Shown here in pieces: positions 34,801-46,562 of a DNA stretch of 64,000 nucleotides. This DNA is from Prunella strophiata (Eukaryota > Chordata > Aves > Passeriformes > Prunellidae): assembly GCA_036583965.1 (NCBI GenBank), contig JAZBQD010000027.1, forward strand, positions 7,169,187-7,233,186. Direction: 5' to 3'. Position 1 is the first letter of the stretch; each line of letters begins with the position of its first letter. The notes beneath the pieces were generated by a model. The model ran no database searches and had not been told where the DNA came from. It saw only the letters and a program-made list of their open reading frames with translations. Both the position numbers and the translations under genes were made by a program.

Positions 34801-37469
34801 CCATTTTTATATAACTGGTGATTTAGCTGCCTGTCCCTCCCTCTTCCAGGTCATTAAGTAGGTGGTGCTGTGTTTTTGTTTGGTTTTAATATGTCTGTGC
34901 AATAAAAATATAATAGATTTCAATTTTTTTATCCATTTGCTTCTGAAATGGAGTATAAATGAATTGCACCATGAGGTGCAGAACAGTATAGGGATTCAAA
35001 GAGGTGACAATATCAGCATATAAATTCAAATGTATACACATGTATACATTTAAAAGGACATCTCAATTTTGACAGAAAGCATTAAAGACATGAAATTCAT
35101 GGCTACAACTGAAATGTACCATATGTCCTCCAGCACTTAGACACAAAGAGCACATTAGCAGAGTAATTAAAGGGCACCCTGTTGTGGCTAGGTGGTGGAA
35201 GACATATGGTGTAGCATGAGTAACCATGAATTTTTAAGTTCATATTGTTTTCAATCATAACCTTGTTCTTTGTCTTTAATATACTGTATTTTCTATGCAT
35301 TACTATGTGCTTCACTTGTGTTGGAGGTCTCTGTTTCAGCACAGAAGTCTAAATCTGCCAGCCTAACTAATGTTTTTTTTTGTGAATTTCATATTTTAAC
35401 ATGAAATTACTTAAAATGTTGAAGTCACGGAACACTGATTTCATGATAAAGGAAGCAGCACATGTGTTCATAGCTTTCTTCTCTTTCACATTGCACTTCC
35501 TTCTCACAAGTAAAAAAGACCCCATGAGACACTTCAAAAACATAGATTGTTGCAGCCAGATTCTGCAGATTCCACCTCCTCTTGAAAACAGAACAATTCT
35601 TTTACCTCTTCCTCTTTGTCACTCATAAGAAAATATGATGCTGCCAGAATTCAAGCTGAGAATTTTTGCTGGTGATGTACAAAGTAAGATAGGATCCACT
35701 TTGCATGGCTTCAGGTGAAAGTTTCCAGCTGGAACAGAGCAAACCCATTGATTTATCTGCAAACGTATTATTCAGGGACCCAGAGCTGTGTAAGTCACTT
35801 TATTTACATAGATGAATTTCTAAACATAGCCATCCTCTGGAAATGCAAGTATCTGGTAGGGATATAAAATCAGAGTATAAATAAGCCTTTTTGTCTTTAA
35901 GCAAACAGAACATCTCTGAAAGTTTTGTTCTAAGGCAGCGAAATTAAATAGCTGCCTCAGCACAGAGCTGTTAGTTGAAACCAGGCTTTGGCCATGTTTT
36001 CTCACTGGGATGTAGCTGATCCATGTGAAACTCGAGGCTGACCTTGGGGAAACAGCAATGAGGTTATGAGTACCTGTCTGGATCTGAGTCTACCAAGATG
36101 CAAATCTAAGGATGGTCTTTGCAGCTGAGATCCCTGAAGCTCCAGGGTATGCTGGGGGCACTAATCCAGTTCAACAGCGACATTCCCTGGCAACCCAAGC
36201 TGTTGATGAACGTGCATGAGCAGAGTTTTGTGCCAATTGCACATCAAATTTGGCAGATACCCTCAAACCACTTCTAGCACTATTATTTTTCTCCCTGTTA
36301 TTCTCAGGAATTAAAGCTTTCACTTGGAATGCAGGGTCCTTCACAGGTCTTTGAAGTCCAAGAAAGTAATATATTTTTAAAACAGTTCAACTTTACATCA
36401 AATAAAGATTCATAGTACCATTTACATCAGGTGACCCACAGTATTTCTTTTTATCCAGTGAAGATCTCTTGTAAAAATATATGTACATTGCAGGGAGTGG
36501 AGCGTGGAAACTCACTTAGAGTCATCAGGCTGGAGGCAGGGATTTAGTCATTCTCCCAGGACATGGAAAATACAAATTTGGTTCCATCAGACTGTTCAGA
36601 GATTTAAATCCACTGCCTCCTACTCCCAGTGTGAGTAATCCAACCATCATGCTGCTACAGAAAAGTGAGGCATCAGCACCAAAGAGTATAGTCCTGACCA
36701 AATTTGACTGTTCAAGTGCCTCTGGGAGGCTCCAGAGAGGTTGTTGTATGCTAAAATCGGATTGTGGAGGCTCAGCTCAGGAAATTAAGGCCTAACTCCA
36801 GAGCTTTTGAGTTCTTACACAATTTTTTGTGTCTTCAAGGTTAGGTTGCCCAAGAAAATCAGTGGGTTGGTGGGCTTCAGAGGCATCAATGGACCAGGTT
36901 CAAGTTTCATGGCCCAATTTCTTCCTGCTCCATTTGGACAGAGCTCTCAGCATTCATTGCAGCAGGGAAGGAGAGCAGCTCACCCAAAAAAAGGATAGCC
37001 TGCATCTTGAGAGGTGGACAATTTTCACTGAGATGCACTTGGGTAAAGGAACTAATTGAACAAGTGCTTGGCACTCCACAGCAGTGCTCAGCCCTCCGCT
37101 TCAGTGAAGGTGGAACTTGGTTCTTAACTTCAATTTCATTTCAGTCTTGACTATTATTGTGTTAAGTGCCCAATTCCAGACTCTGCCTAACCAGTGCTGC
37201 ATTAATTGTTCAGAAACAAAAGAGGAGAGAGAAATTTCCTGTATTTCTCTGACAATAAACCAATTTTCTCTATGCAACATCCTTCTGCATGTGGTAGTGC
37301 TGTGAGCTTCACGCTGAGTATCGTAATGGAAGCTGAACTAGCAAAAGTTTTCTAGCTGTTATGTTGCTATTCATTCAGTTACCTTTTCTGACTTTTTTTT
37401 CTTATCTTTTGAGTGGGTGTTTAGCTCACTATCTCAAATAGATAAATGTTTAATTTAACTGTGAGGTAT
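34801..37469. other. unassigned sequence
   Basis: No gene is supported. Frames of 60-79 codons at 35103-35342, 35401-35628, 36807-36998 and 36829-37059 show no domain. A run of TGTATACA-type words lies near 35033-35048. 36080-36280 has mid G+C unique DNA. No repeat family recognised. Confidence 0.55.
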
Positions 37470-37870
37470 TTTTTTTGTAGAAATTAAACACTCACATGGT
37501 CCTAGAACAATTACAGTCTGTAATGTCTGGGTAATGCAATGTAGCCAACTGTAACCTTTAATTAGGTTTGCCTTCAGAACATTGCCAAGTGAGAATCTGA
37601 ATTCAAACAAATGTCCAGATCTCCTTCTTGGCATCTACTTTTAATATCTGTGAGAGCTTATTTTTAGCTTGTTATGCTGTTAGCCCTGCACGCTCCATTA
37701 CTGTTAGAAGAAGTTGTACAGGAAGAGTTTCATTTCTAAGGGGTTGTTTTACAAATTGACTTTTCTGGAATCAGAATTCCGTCTTTTGTCAATTCCTGTT
37801 CATTTAATCTTCAATGCTAATAAAAAGAAATGTGCACATTAACAAAAGAAAAGTTATAATCATTTAGCTT
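37470..37870. promoter_or_regulatory. candidate conserved non-coding block
   Basis: Repeat-free block with TTTAATTAGG, AACAATTACAG, GGTAATGCAATGTAGCC, TTTAATCTTCAATGC and AACAATTA/SOX-homeodomain-like words, and few other features. No coding frame. Weakly supported by texture alone. Confidence 0.28.
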
Positions 37871-38096
37871 TCTAAATGAGAAGAGACTTTTCTTGGGTTT
37901 TTTTGTCTCATTCTTCTTGGATTCTCAGATACAAAGATTTAAATGTAAGCTCTTCTGGGCTTGGAGTCTTCTTTCTGTCTGTGCAGCACTTTACTGTGTT
38001 TGTCTCTGGTCAGAGCATGCCTTGAAGAGAAAAGAACTATCATGAAGTGTTTTAACTAAATTAACTGTTTGAAAAATGGAAGATAAAAGAATGTAC

Positions 38097-38139
38097 TTTT
38101 TTTTCTTTTTTTTTTCTTTTTTCTTTTTTCTTTTTTTTT
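38097..38139. repeat. T-rich tract with C interruptions
   Basis: Four or five T runs separated by single Cs over about 43 bp; homopyrimidine on the plus strand. Simple slippage product. Confidence 0.92.
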
Positions 38140-38925
38140 AAACAAATATTTTTTCAGGTTTCACTGGCTAACAATTTCCTAGGTTCAGGGTGGAGTTTTG
38201 GTGAGATTCATGAAGTTAATGAAGATGTGTAAGACCCTGGCTCAAGCAGATTTTTTGGCTTTGCCCCAGCTAAAACCTTGAACCAGAGCCTGTTTTACTC
38301 AGGAGCACCCATTGCCAGGCTCTTGGCTCCTATGAGAAGGCCTTGTGCTCATTTCCTGGACTGGATTTAATTAAATAAGTATTAATTTGGTGGAAGTGTT
38401 GCTTTAGTCTCTCAATGCATTTTCTAGCCATTGATCAATGATCTTCTCTTGTGGGTTTGTTGATTACCTCACTACACCTTTATTTTCTGTAAAAAGTAGT
38501 TTTGAAATATTTTGACCCATGCATAGGTATAATGGAAAGTGCAGCATTTAAAGTCAAAGAAACAGTTTTTCATAATTCATCATAGGAAAAAACCTCTTAA
38601 GATGTTTGTCTTTATGTCAAACTACCTGCCTTTTACTCCTTAGTGATTCATAGCTCTCCTCAGCAGTGAATTTTCTTTTTCCTGCTATTTTTATATTACA
38701 TTGAGCTTGATTTGTGGACAGGAATATATTCTTGATAATCAATATTCTTCTGATCCAGGATTTGCCTGGGATATATCTCTGTTTTGTACCTTCCATCATA
38801 AGCTGCTCTTGAACAGAAACCCTCTGGCTTCAGCTGTTTTCCTGTTCTCTTGCTCCTTCTGGTTTGTTCCGCATCTCCTGCTTACTCAAGACTGTACTGA
38901 ATATTTGGAAAGATCTTTTTGCTGA

Positions 38926-38933
38926 TTTTCTTT

Positions 38934-38969
<36 letters not shown>
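38926..38969. repeat. T34 homopolymer with short T/C lead
   Basis: TTTTCTTTTC followed by about 34 uninterrupted Ts. This is the longest homopolymer in the window, and its length is likely both polymorphic and error-prone in sequencing. It creates the Lys-rich minus frame at 38830-39021, which is not a gene. Confidence 0.95.
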
Positions 38970-38970
<1 letters not shown>

Positions 38971-41900
38971 AAAATTAGTCACTGCAAACCAGCAGTTTGT
39001 AAATAATTTGTGCCTAAACACATAAAAATAGAAAAACTAAAATAGATAACTCCAGGGATAATGCTATGTAAAAGCCCAGGTCCCTGTTGAATGTGTAAGG
39101 CAGTGGTCAAGGTTATATTAGTTGCATATTTTGCTGATCCCGTGGTATAGCCAGGCAGAAATAAAGCACAAGGATATCTTCAGGATGTCCCTTTGGTTTA
39201 ATGAAGAAATATGCTGATGCTCTGCAATGTTTCATCTTTAATATTTAATCAAGGACATGAAATCTGAAAAACAAGAAATGTTTTGTTCAGGGAAGTTTAT
39301 TTTAGAAGCTATGTTTTTTTACTTTAAAAAGCCCATTTTTCCTCCTTCTACTTTTTTTTTTTTTTTTTTATTGCTGAAAATTATTGTGGGGGTGAGTCAG
39401 AATCTTATGGGAAAAATAATCATGCTGAAATGACAACAAAGCCTACTTTGTCTTGTAGTGGTGGCAAATTTCAGCACTGTTGAATTCCAATGCTGACTTT
39501 ACCATTTTCCTGATCTCCATTTAAAGAAGTATAAAAGCTTACTTTCATTTAGTAATGAGATGTGATTGAAAAATGTATCCTTGTTAGATTATCATCACTG
39601 GGAGATTAAAAAAAATAAAATTAGTGCAAGTATTCATATCTTTCATTTCTTTTGATGCAGTCATTCAATTGCAGTATAAAACCTACTTGCAAATGTAAGG
39701 AAATGTATGTCAGAAGATTCAAACCTTTCACACACAAGTTCACTTTCCTCCACTGCTGTTTGATTTAAATCAATGCCTGAAAGGTACTTTTAAGTCCTTT
39801 GTATCCTTTGGAGTAATGATGTAAGCTGTCAGGGACCCACCAACATTAAAGAAGCAAAATAACTCCTGCTTTAAACAGAATCCTAGAAATCCAACAGAAA
39901 CTTTACAATTGGCATTAAGGATTCCAATGCAAGTGTTTAATGAAGATGTTAGCAGGTGATTTTTTTTAAGCAACATGTCACTTTAATGTTCTTCTTAGGG
40001 CAACTGATTTTACAAAAAAAAGTGGGGGAAAGAGCACTGTAAACCAAAGTGTATTTGGTAATTTCTGGGTCAGTGGGAATTGAGGACACACAGGTCACAA
40101 GTTTGCAGCTCAGGTGCCTGAACTCTTTCTTAGGGCTGTATTCTTTAAAAAGGATGGCTCTCTTCCCAAAGATACAGAAGTTGCTCTGGAAGGTGTCCAG
40201 TCTCATCTGCTGTCCAGTGCCCACCATATTTGCCCTCTTTTTTCACAGTTCAGGCAGTTCCCAGAGAGGAGGAATAGCTGAACACAGCTATTATTTTACT
40301 TTAGACTTCAGATTTTTTCTGCCTTTTTGAAAGTGCAATGGGGAGAAGTGGTGATGAACAAATAGTTTGAATCATTGTGTAGAACAGAGCTGTGGTCCTG
40401 TGATGTGTATTTCATGTTTGTATTTAATTTTTATAGACATCAAAATATGAAGCATTGTTGAGGGGATACATGTGGGAATATATTTAACACTGGAGGGGAT
40501 ACAGAATCCTCTGCTAGGCTCACACTAATGCAGGGTGGTTAACCCAAATCTGTGTTTGTGTTTGCTCTTTGAAAGTGCAGATGGTGTATCCAGCTCCTCC
40601 CCATCTCAGGGTTTTCCATGTAGGCACCAAACCACACCTTTGTGAAAGTGGCATGCACTGGCATTGCCAGAGTGGGGCATGAGGAGTGACAGTAATGTCC
40701 TCTCATTTCTGTCTCTCCCATCCTGACATCCCTGGCTCAGCTTAAACCTTCATTTGTGTGCCCCCATCATCTATCTCAGATGTTTTATCTCAGCAAATGA
40801 AGCTTAAATTCAGGGTATGTTATCAATAGGATTCTGATAAGATTTGCAGATTTACAGGGAAAGGACTTGGAAATGGTTTTCATTGAGTATGAAAGACCTG
40901 GGCAGCATTTAAGAAAGCTCTGAGTCCAGGCAGTGTTCAGCCTTAATTTCAATCTAAGATTGAAATTTTGCTCTCCAAGTCAGCTGTAAATATTAATTTC
41001 CTTACTTGTGTTTAGGAAGCAAGTCAGATACTGTAAGTGAGCAGTAACGGTAAAATATTGGAACAACAGCAATATACCATGGTTTTTTTAAAAACATCTA
41101 TTTATAGAATGCTTTCTGCTCTAAGGATTAGGGGAATAGAAGCTGGGATTTTCCTGCTCCTTGATGAGTGTTAGTGAAGCATATTTGCTAACACGGTTTG
41201 ACATACAATATATTTCAGTGCTTATGGTACCTTATGGTATGGTACTCCTGGTACAGTACCTTATGGCATTTTATTTAGTGTTTGTGAGGTTTTCTGATTG
41301 CTTCCCAGACAATTTATTTTTATTGGCAGCTAGCTGTATGCCCTTGTATGGAAATAAAGCTGAAGCAGGGTGGTTTTTAACATCTACAGAATTTCCAAAG
41401 CATTTTAAAATAATAATACCTTGTTTAGCTGTTTTGGCTGAGAGATTTGCCTCTAATCACTTGAAAAGTAGGGAAATACTTATCTTGAATATTTATGTGC
41501 TATGAAATTAAGATATAACCAATCAGATACCAGAGAAATTTTCTTATCTTGGAATGTAAAGAATCAAATGCTCCCACAGTCATTTTCAGTCTGTCTGCAT
41601 GGATCCAAAAAACCATTTTTTTCTGTTTAAGCCATGAGGGATGGACTCATCTCTCAGCTCAAGACATAAATGTTCTTTCTTGCTGAGCATTGATAAAATG
41701 TTTCATAGTTATCTTCCTGCCTTTTGTTTATATGCTGTAGCATACACTTCTCCCCTATAGTTCCCATTTGTTTGCTGCCAAGTATAATTGCAAACCCCAG
41801 AGACTTCAGCAGCTCTGGCTTTATAGAACCCTATTTTAATCACAGTTAAAATCTAATATGAAAGAACATCCATATTGTATTTTCTTTATGTAGCATTATG

Positions 41901-44900
41901 TCTTACTTGATGATGAAAGAGAGATGACTTCTCAGATAAAGACAATATGGAAGGTCATTTCCCACATAAAAACACACCACAGTTATCCCTATTTTAGTTT
42001 AGAAAATACTTGTAGCATCACAAATTGGACTATCAAGATTTTCCTTTTACTGAGAACATGCTATATATTTGTAAAGCCAAATAAAGACCTTTTCTTCAGC
42101 AGATGTTTTGCTGTTTAATCACTGATTTTAATTAAAAAGCATGTGCCTACTATTGTGTTTTGTATGGTCCAGTCACGTATCCGGGTCACTTTTTAAACTC
42201 CTTCACGCCTGAGGAGCAGATGGTTTGAAAAGCAAGGAACAAAATCCAACATCTCCCTGCTTTCATTGTTCAGAGCCCTGCTCTTGTTTCTTGTGCTGTG
42301 CTCCCTAGTGCTCCTCCCAGCCAACTTTTAATTTGCTCAAATGGGCTCATTTCTTTTGCTTGTCTTGGAGAAACTTTATTGGAAACCATATCAGAAACCA
42401 TATCAAAGCAGCTTAGCTCTGCTCTATAATATTGCTTCTTTTCTATTTTTTTTCCTGTTTTTCCTTTGCTACACACAAAGCAAAAAATTCTCTAGTAATT
42501 CAGTTTTACTCACTGCATCCCAAATTATTGGCCAGATTCATAATGAGTCTGAAGAGAGATGAAAGTAGGTAAATACAGGTGAACAGACAGGAAAAACAAA
42601 AATGTGAAACTTAAATTATTAATCCCCAAAGTAATAAAATGTGTCTCTTGGAGACAATGGGTTAAATGTTGGAACAAAAAGAGGTATCTTATGTCTCCCT
42701 CATTCTAAATATACTTTAAATGCCAAAATAATCTTCTGTTCTGTCCTTACAAATTGATTCCAATTTGTTAGTCAAAGACTGTAATGAAATGACTCAAACC
42801 ATAGTCTTGTTCCACTAAGCAGTTTGCTACAGCTTTTTTTCATTAATTATATTCAGACTGCAAGAACCGTCAGAATGTTAAAATTCCTAAGGATAGTTTG
42901 CCAACATCTATCACTAGATTAGAAACAGCTCTGCAAAACCTTCAACAAAGCAAATAATATTCCATCATAAAATCAATACAACTAAGCATTGTCAGCATAG
43001 TGCTGACAGTTCCAGCTAAAACAATTTATAATTTTTGAAGAAGTTATGTTGTAAATAGAAGCTAAGAGGTCTGTGAAAGATGTGGCCAGTAAACAGAACC
43101 CAGATGTAAACATTTTACTGCTGGTACTTGTGTGTCAGCTCTGCTTGGCCTCTCTCTTTACCCAAATTATCCCTACCACAAATTCTGAGTTGCATGGATT
43201 GAGTTTATCTTTCCTGAAAGTTCAGCACCCTGTACTCATCACCTTGCTGATTCCATTGGCTGTGCACTAGGAAAGTCCAAGGGCCTATTTCCTCTCCCTT
43301 GCTGGAATACCTGCTTCTAGGAACACTGAAAAAGCCATGGGGAATAAACCAATATCTGCACTCATAAGAATGCAGAGAGCACTACTCTCCTGGCTGCTAA
43401 GAAAATCATGTACCACCACGGTGATCTGGTGCTGCTTCTCACAGAGAACTGATTTGAGAGTAATACTCATAAATTCTGCAGTGAGCTCAAAATGTTGGTC
43501 AGTGTGTCTCTCAGAAAATCTTCTGCTCTTGATTTATGGATGTCAGGTAATAGAGGGCAATTAACAGAATCTTTTAAGTTTTATTTTTAATTATTTTTTT
43601 CTTTTTGATGATTGATATTCCTTGTGTTTGAAAATGCACACGCTGTTCTTAGTTTGAATTACTTTAGTTTCAGCTTTCAGTCTCAGGCCTTCACTAACCC
43701 TTATTCAGCTGAGGTTACAAATGTTTCTGCCTTCTAAATGTCACCCACAAACCTGGGCAGCTTTTTGGGCTGTTACAGCTGCCCGAGCATGACTGTGCCA
43801 TCTCCCAGCCCGCACTGCCCATCTGAGTGTAACCACACTCTGCAGCATCAGCAGACACTCCACTGCAGACATGCCCTTTCAGTGAGCCACAGAAGAAATA
43901 TGATTCTCTTCCAAACTTTTCCATCATTACAACTTTTTCTTTTTTTTTTCCTTGAAGTGTTGCTATCAAAACTTTATTCTGCCTGATGGTGCAGACCTGA
44001 ACTCATGGCACGTGTGTGGTCTGTATTTGTTTTTGCTGTTCTGTGTTTGTCCATTGAATGTCTAATTACCATGGTGTTCATCTTACTCTTATTCTAAAGT
44101 AAAATAGTTGCTGAGTGATTTGCTGCCTATTTTTAGGTTGTGTCCTGCAGAACTTGTATTTGCCAAATGCAGAGACAGTTTTGAGTTATATGGACCACTG
44201 ACCTAACCCAATATGACATTCATTATATTAAAATATGAATACCCCAGTGATTTCACCATGTCATTATTCTCAAAAGTGTATTCTTCATATGTCACCCACC
44301 ATATCACCATATTTTCTTTTTTTTTATTCATAAAGCTGCCAGAAAAGGGTAAATTTACAAGGGGCCCACACTAGAAATATTTCATGGAGTGATTCCTCAT
44401 GTTCAGAAGCCTTTCTGGCTCCATCAATGTAGTCAATTTAATTAAAGAAAATGGAGGTTCATGACATTTGGATAGTACTGTTTTCATTCCAAATATTATG
44501 AGAGAGGAAGCCAAATACTTTGTGAAGCCTGAAGCAGGGGATGTTGATAGAGTGCCTGTCATTGCCCTGCAAAGGAGAGATCCTCACCCCAGGGTGTACC
44601 CAGCTTGCCACAGAAGTGAGAACAGTACAGTTGCTTCCCTGTGATCCTCTCCCTCACCTCTAGCCTTCCTGAGAAGTGGGAAATATTCTCTTGGAGGTGT
44701 CAATACTGTGATAAGGCACATTTCCAGGACCCAAGCTAGGATCTCTGTAGCCTTATTGTTTCCTCAGCAATCTCTTAGATGGGATAACTTTGTTTTGTGT
44801 AGCTGTCCTGTTATCGTTATGAAACTGTAATCTTATTTGTTTGAAATTACTTATGCTCTGCAATTCCTATTGTTTGTTAGTAATTATCATCTGTTTTCCT

Positions 44901-45539
44901 TCCTTCCTGATTTTTGCATATCTCTACATTTGTCTGTGGATTGCACATGAGATGAAAAGGTCATATTTTGAATCTTTTTGCACTTTAACTCTTTTCATAA
45001 TACCTGCACTGATGTTGTTATATTTATCCTCAGACCTATTTGTGTTCATTATCAGAAATTGGACATCAATTTGGATGAATCTTTCTTCTGTCCTAATGCA
45101 GCAGTTTTTACACAAACACACCTACTCTCTGTGGCTTTTTTCCCCCTAGTAATTCATGCCATTGGGCATGAATCCTCTTCTGGAAGACTAAATATCTGCA
45201 AAGGTGTTACACCTTGAATGTTCATCCAGATTCTAGAAAGAAGTGTGATGAGTTCCTCAGTGAGAAATCCATGCTCCTGTTTGGATTTTGAGCGTAACTG
45301 TGTGCAGTGGTAATCATTTTCTTCTGAAACTTAAAGGCTTGTTTTTCAAAGTGTCTTTGAACAAACAGTTGGGAGCAATGATTTGCCAAACTGTAATTAA
45401 AAGGAAATAGACTAATTCTGAGGAGTGTAAACAATGTGCTGAAGATAACAAAAATAGGGTCCTTAAACTGATCAGTTGTGAGCTCAGAACAGGACTTGAG
45501 TTGGAGTAGGATTTAATTGCTGGGGTGAGACCCAGCATC
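38970..45539. other. unassigned sequence with minor repeats
   Basis: No gene is supported; frames up to 114 codons (41161-41505) lack features. Minor repeats: T18 at 39352-39369; a cluster of CTTATGGTAC words at 41220-41271 (three TTATGG copies and several GTAC palindromes); and a two-copy 12-bp tandem GAAACCATATCA at 42382-42405. 44330-44600 is repeat-free unique DNA that looks mildly enhancer-like. The higher-G+C strips at 40500-40740 and 43740-43870 are unassigned. Confidence 0.5.
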
Positions 45540-45569
45540 CTGCAGGACTATACATTTAGTGTCCTGCAG
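45540..45569. repeat. perfect 9-bp inverted repeat with 12-nt loop
   Basis: CTGCAGGAC (45540-45548) and GTCCTGCAG (45561-45569) are exact complements around TATACATTTAGT. The pair lies directly before a 68-bp tandem duplication, so the locus has both inverted and direct repetition. Confidence 0.75.
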
Positions 45570-45591
45570 TAACATGTGCAGTTGCTATGGG

Positions 45592-45735
45592 TTTGCCAAC
45601 AAATTCATGGAATTTTTTTGTCCTCAGCTGCATCAGCTCCCTGTTGCTCGTTAACATACTTTGCCAGGAAATTCATGGCATTTTTAGGTCTTCAGCTGTG
45701 CATTAATCAACTCCCTGTTGCTAGCTAGCATACCT
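45592..45735 (+). repeat. imperfect two-copy tandem duplication, 68-bp period
   Basis: Copy 1 (45592-45659) and copy 2 (45660-45735) share, in the same order, TTTGCCA, AAATTCATGG, ATTTTT, TC(C/T)TCAGCTG, GCAT, CTCCCTGTTGCT and a (T/C)TAGCATAC-like end (TTAACATAC in copy 1). Copy 2 carries about 7 extra bases in its middle. The divergence shows an old local duplication. It matches no repeat family known to me. Confidence 0.8.
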
Positions 45736-46039
45736 TCTTTTTCCTCTCTGTGATAACAGTTTTTTGCTTTACAAATAAAATCTGAAAGTAAAAGCTTGAC
45801 CTACCTAAAACTAATGTCAAAACATCCTTTTTCTTAGAAGCAAAGCATGTGGATTTCTTACAACACTGTTCTCAGAACTACTCTGCTTTATATAGAAGCT
45901 GTTACATAGACTCTGAGAACTGTGGGGCCATATTTCCATACTGAACCCTCATCTCATTTTTTAAGCTGTTGCCTTTGATCCTAAATTTTTTTTGGTGACA
46001 GCTTCCAGTAGTTTAATGTGTTTTCATTAATCTGAGAAA

Positions 46040-46562
46040 GCCCATGAGATGCCAGAAGTGGGAGCAGGGAAGCATTATTGGAAGGATGAGGGACAGGATC
46101 CTCCTTTTCCCTTCAGTGCTGCTGGGACACATCTGGAATGCTGTGCCCAATTCTGGGCTCTCCTGCAGCAGACAGACATGGGGAGCTCATTCTCACAGAG
46201 CTGGCTCAAGGGCTGGAGCATCTCTCACATGGGAAGATGCTGACACAGCTGACTCTTGAGCATGGAGGAGAGAAGGCTCAGGGGGAATATTATCAATGTC
46301 TGTAAATAGGACATCTGTGACAGCATGAGGCAAAGGACACAAAGGGAAATTCCATTTAAGTGTAGGAAAAAGCTTTTTTTAATGGTAAGGGTGGTCAGAC
46401 ACTGAAACAGGTTGCTCAGAGAGGTTGTAGAGTGTCCATTCATGGAGTTATTTAAGTTATTCATGGAGAACATTCCTGAAGAACCTGCAGGAGCTGACCC
46501 TGCTCCGAGGCTGGGACTAAACAATCTCCAGAGGTCCCTTCCAACCTCAAACATTCTGTCTT
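46040..46562 (+). mobile_element. CR1 LINE copy (CR1-Y-like), 3' region
   Basis: Landmarks in order: GCTGTGCCCAATTCTGGGCTC (about 46140), AGACAGACATGGGGAGCT, GGGCTGGAGCATCTCTC, GGAGAGAAGGCTCAGGGGGA (about 46266), TATTATCAATGTCTGTAAAT, CACAAAGGGAAATTCCATTT, AGGTTGCTCAGAGAGGTTGT, TGCTCCGAGGCTGGGACTAA, and AATCTCCAGAGGTCCCTTCC with CAACCTCAAACATTCTGTCT at the end. The ATTCTGT is a remnant terminal octamer. The copy is long, 5'-truncated and clearly diverged. Frames at 46044-46259, 46049-46243 and 46225-46599 are shadows of it. Confidence 0.95.

Noticed and set aside
38830..39021. Lys-rich 63-codon minus frame resembling a nuclear localisation region
   Set aside because: The Lys run is the T34 homopolymer read in reverse.
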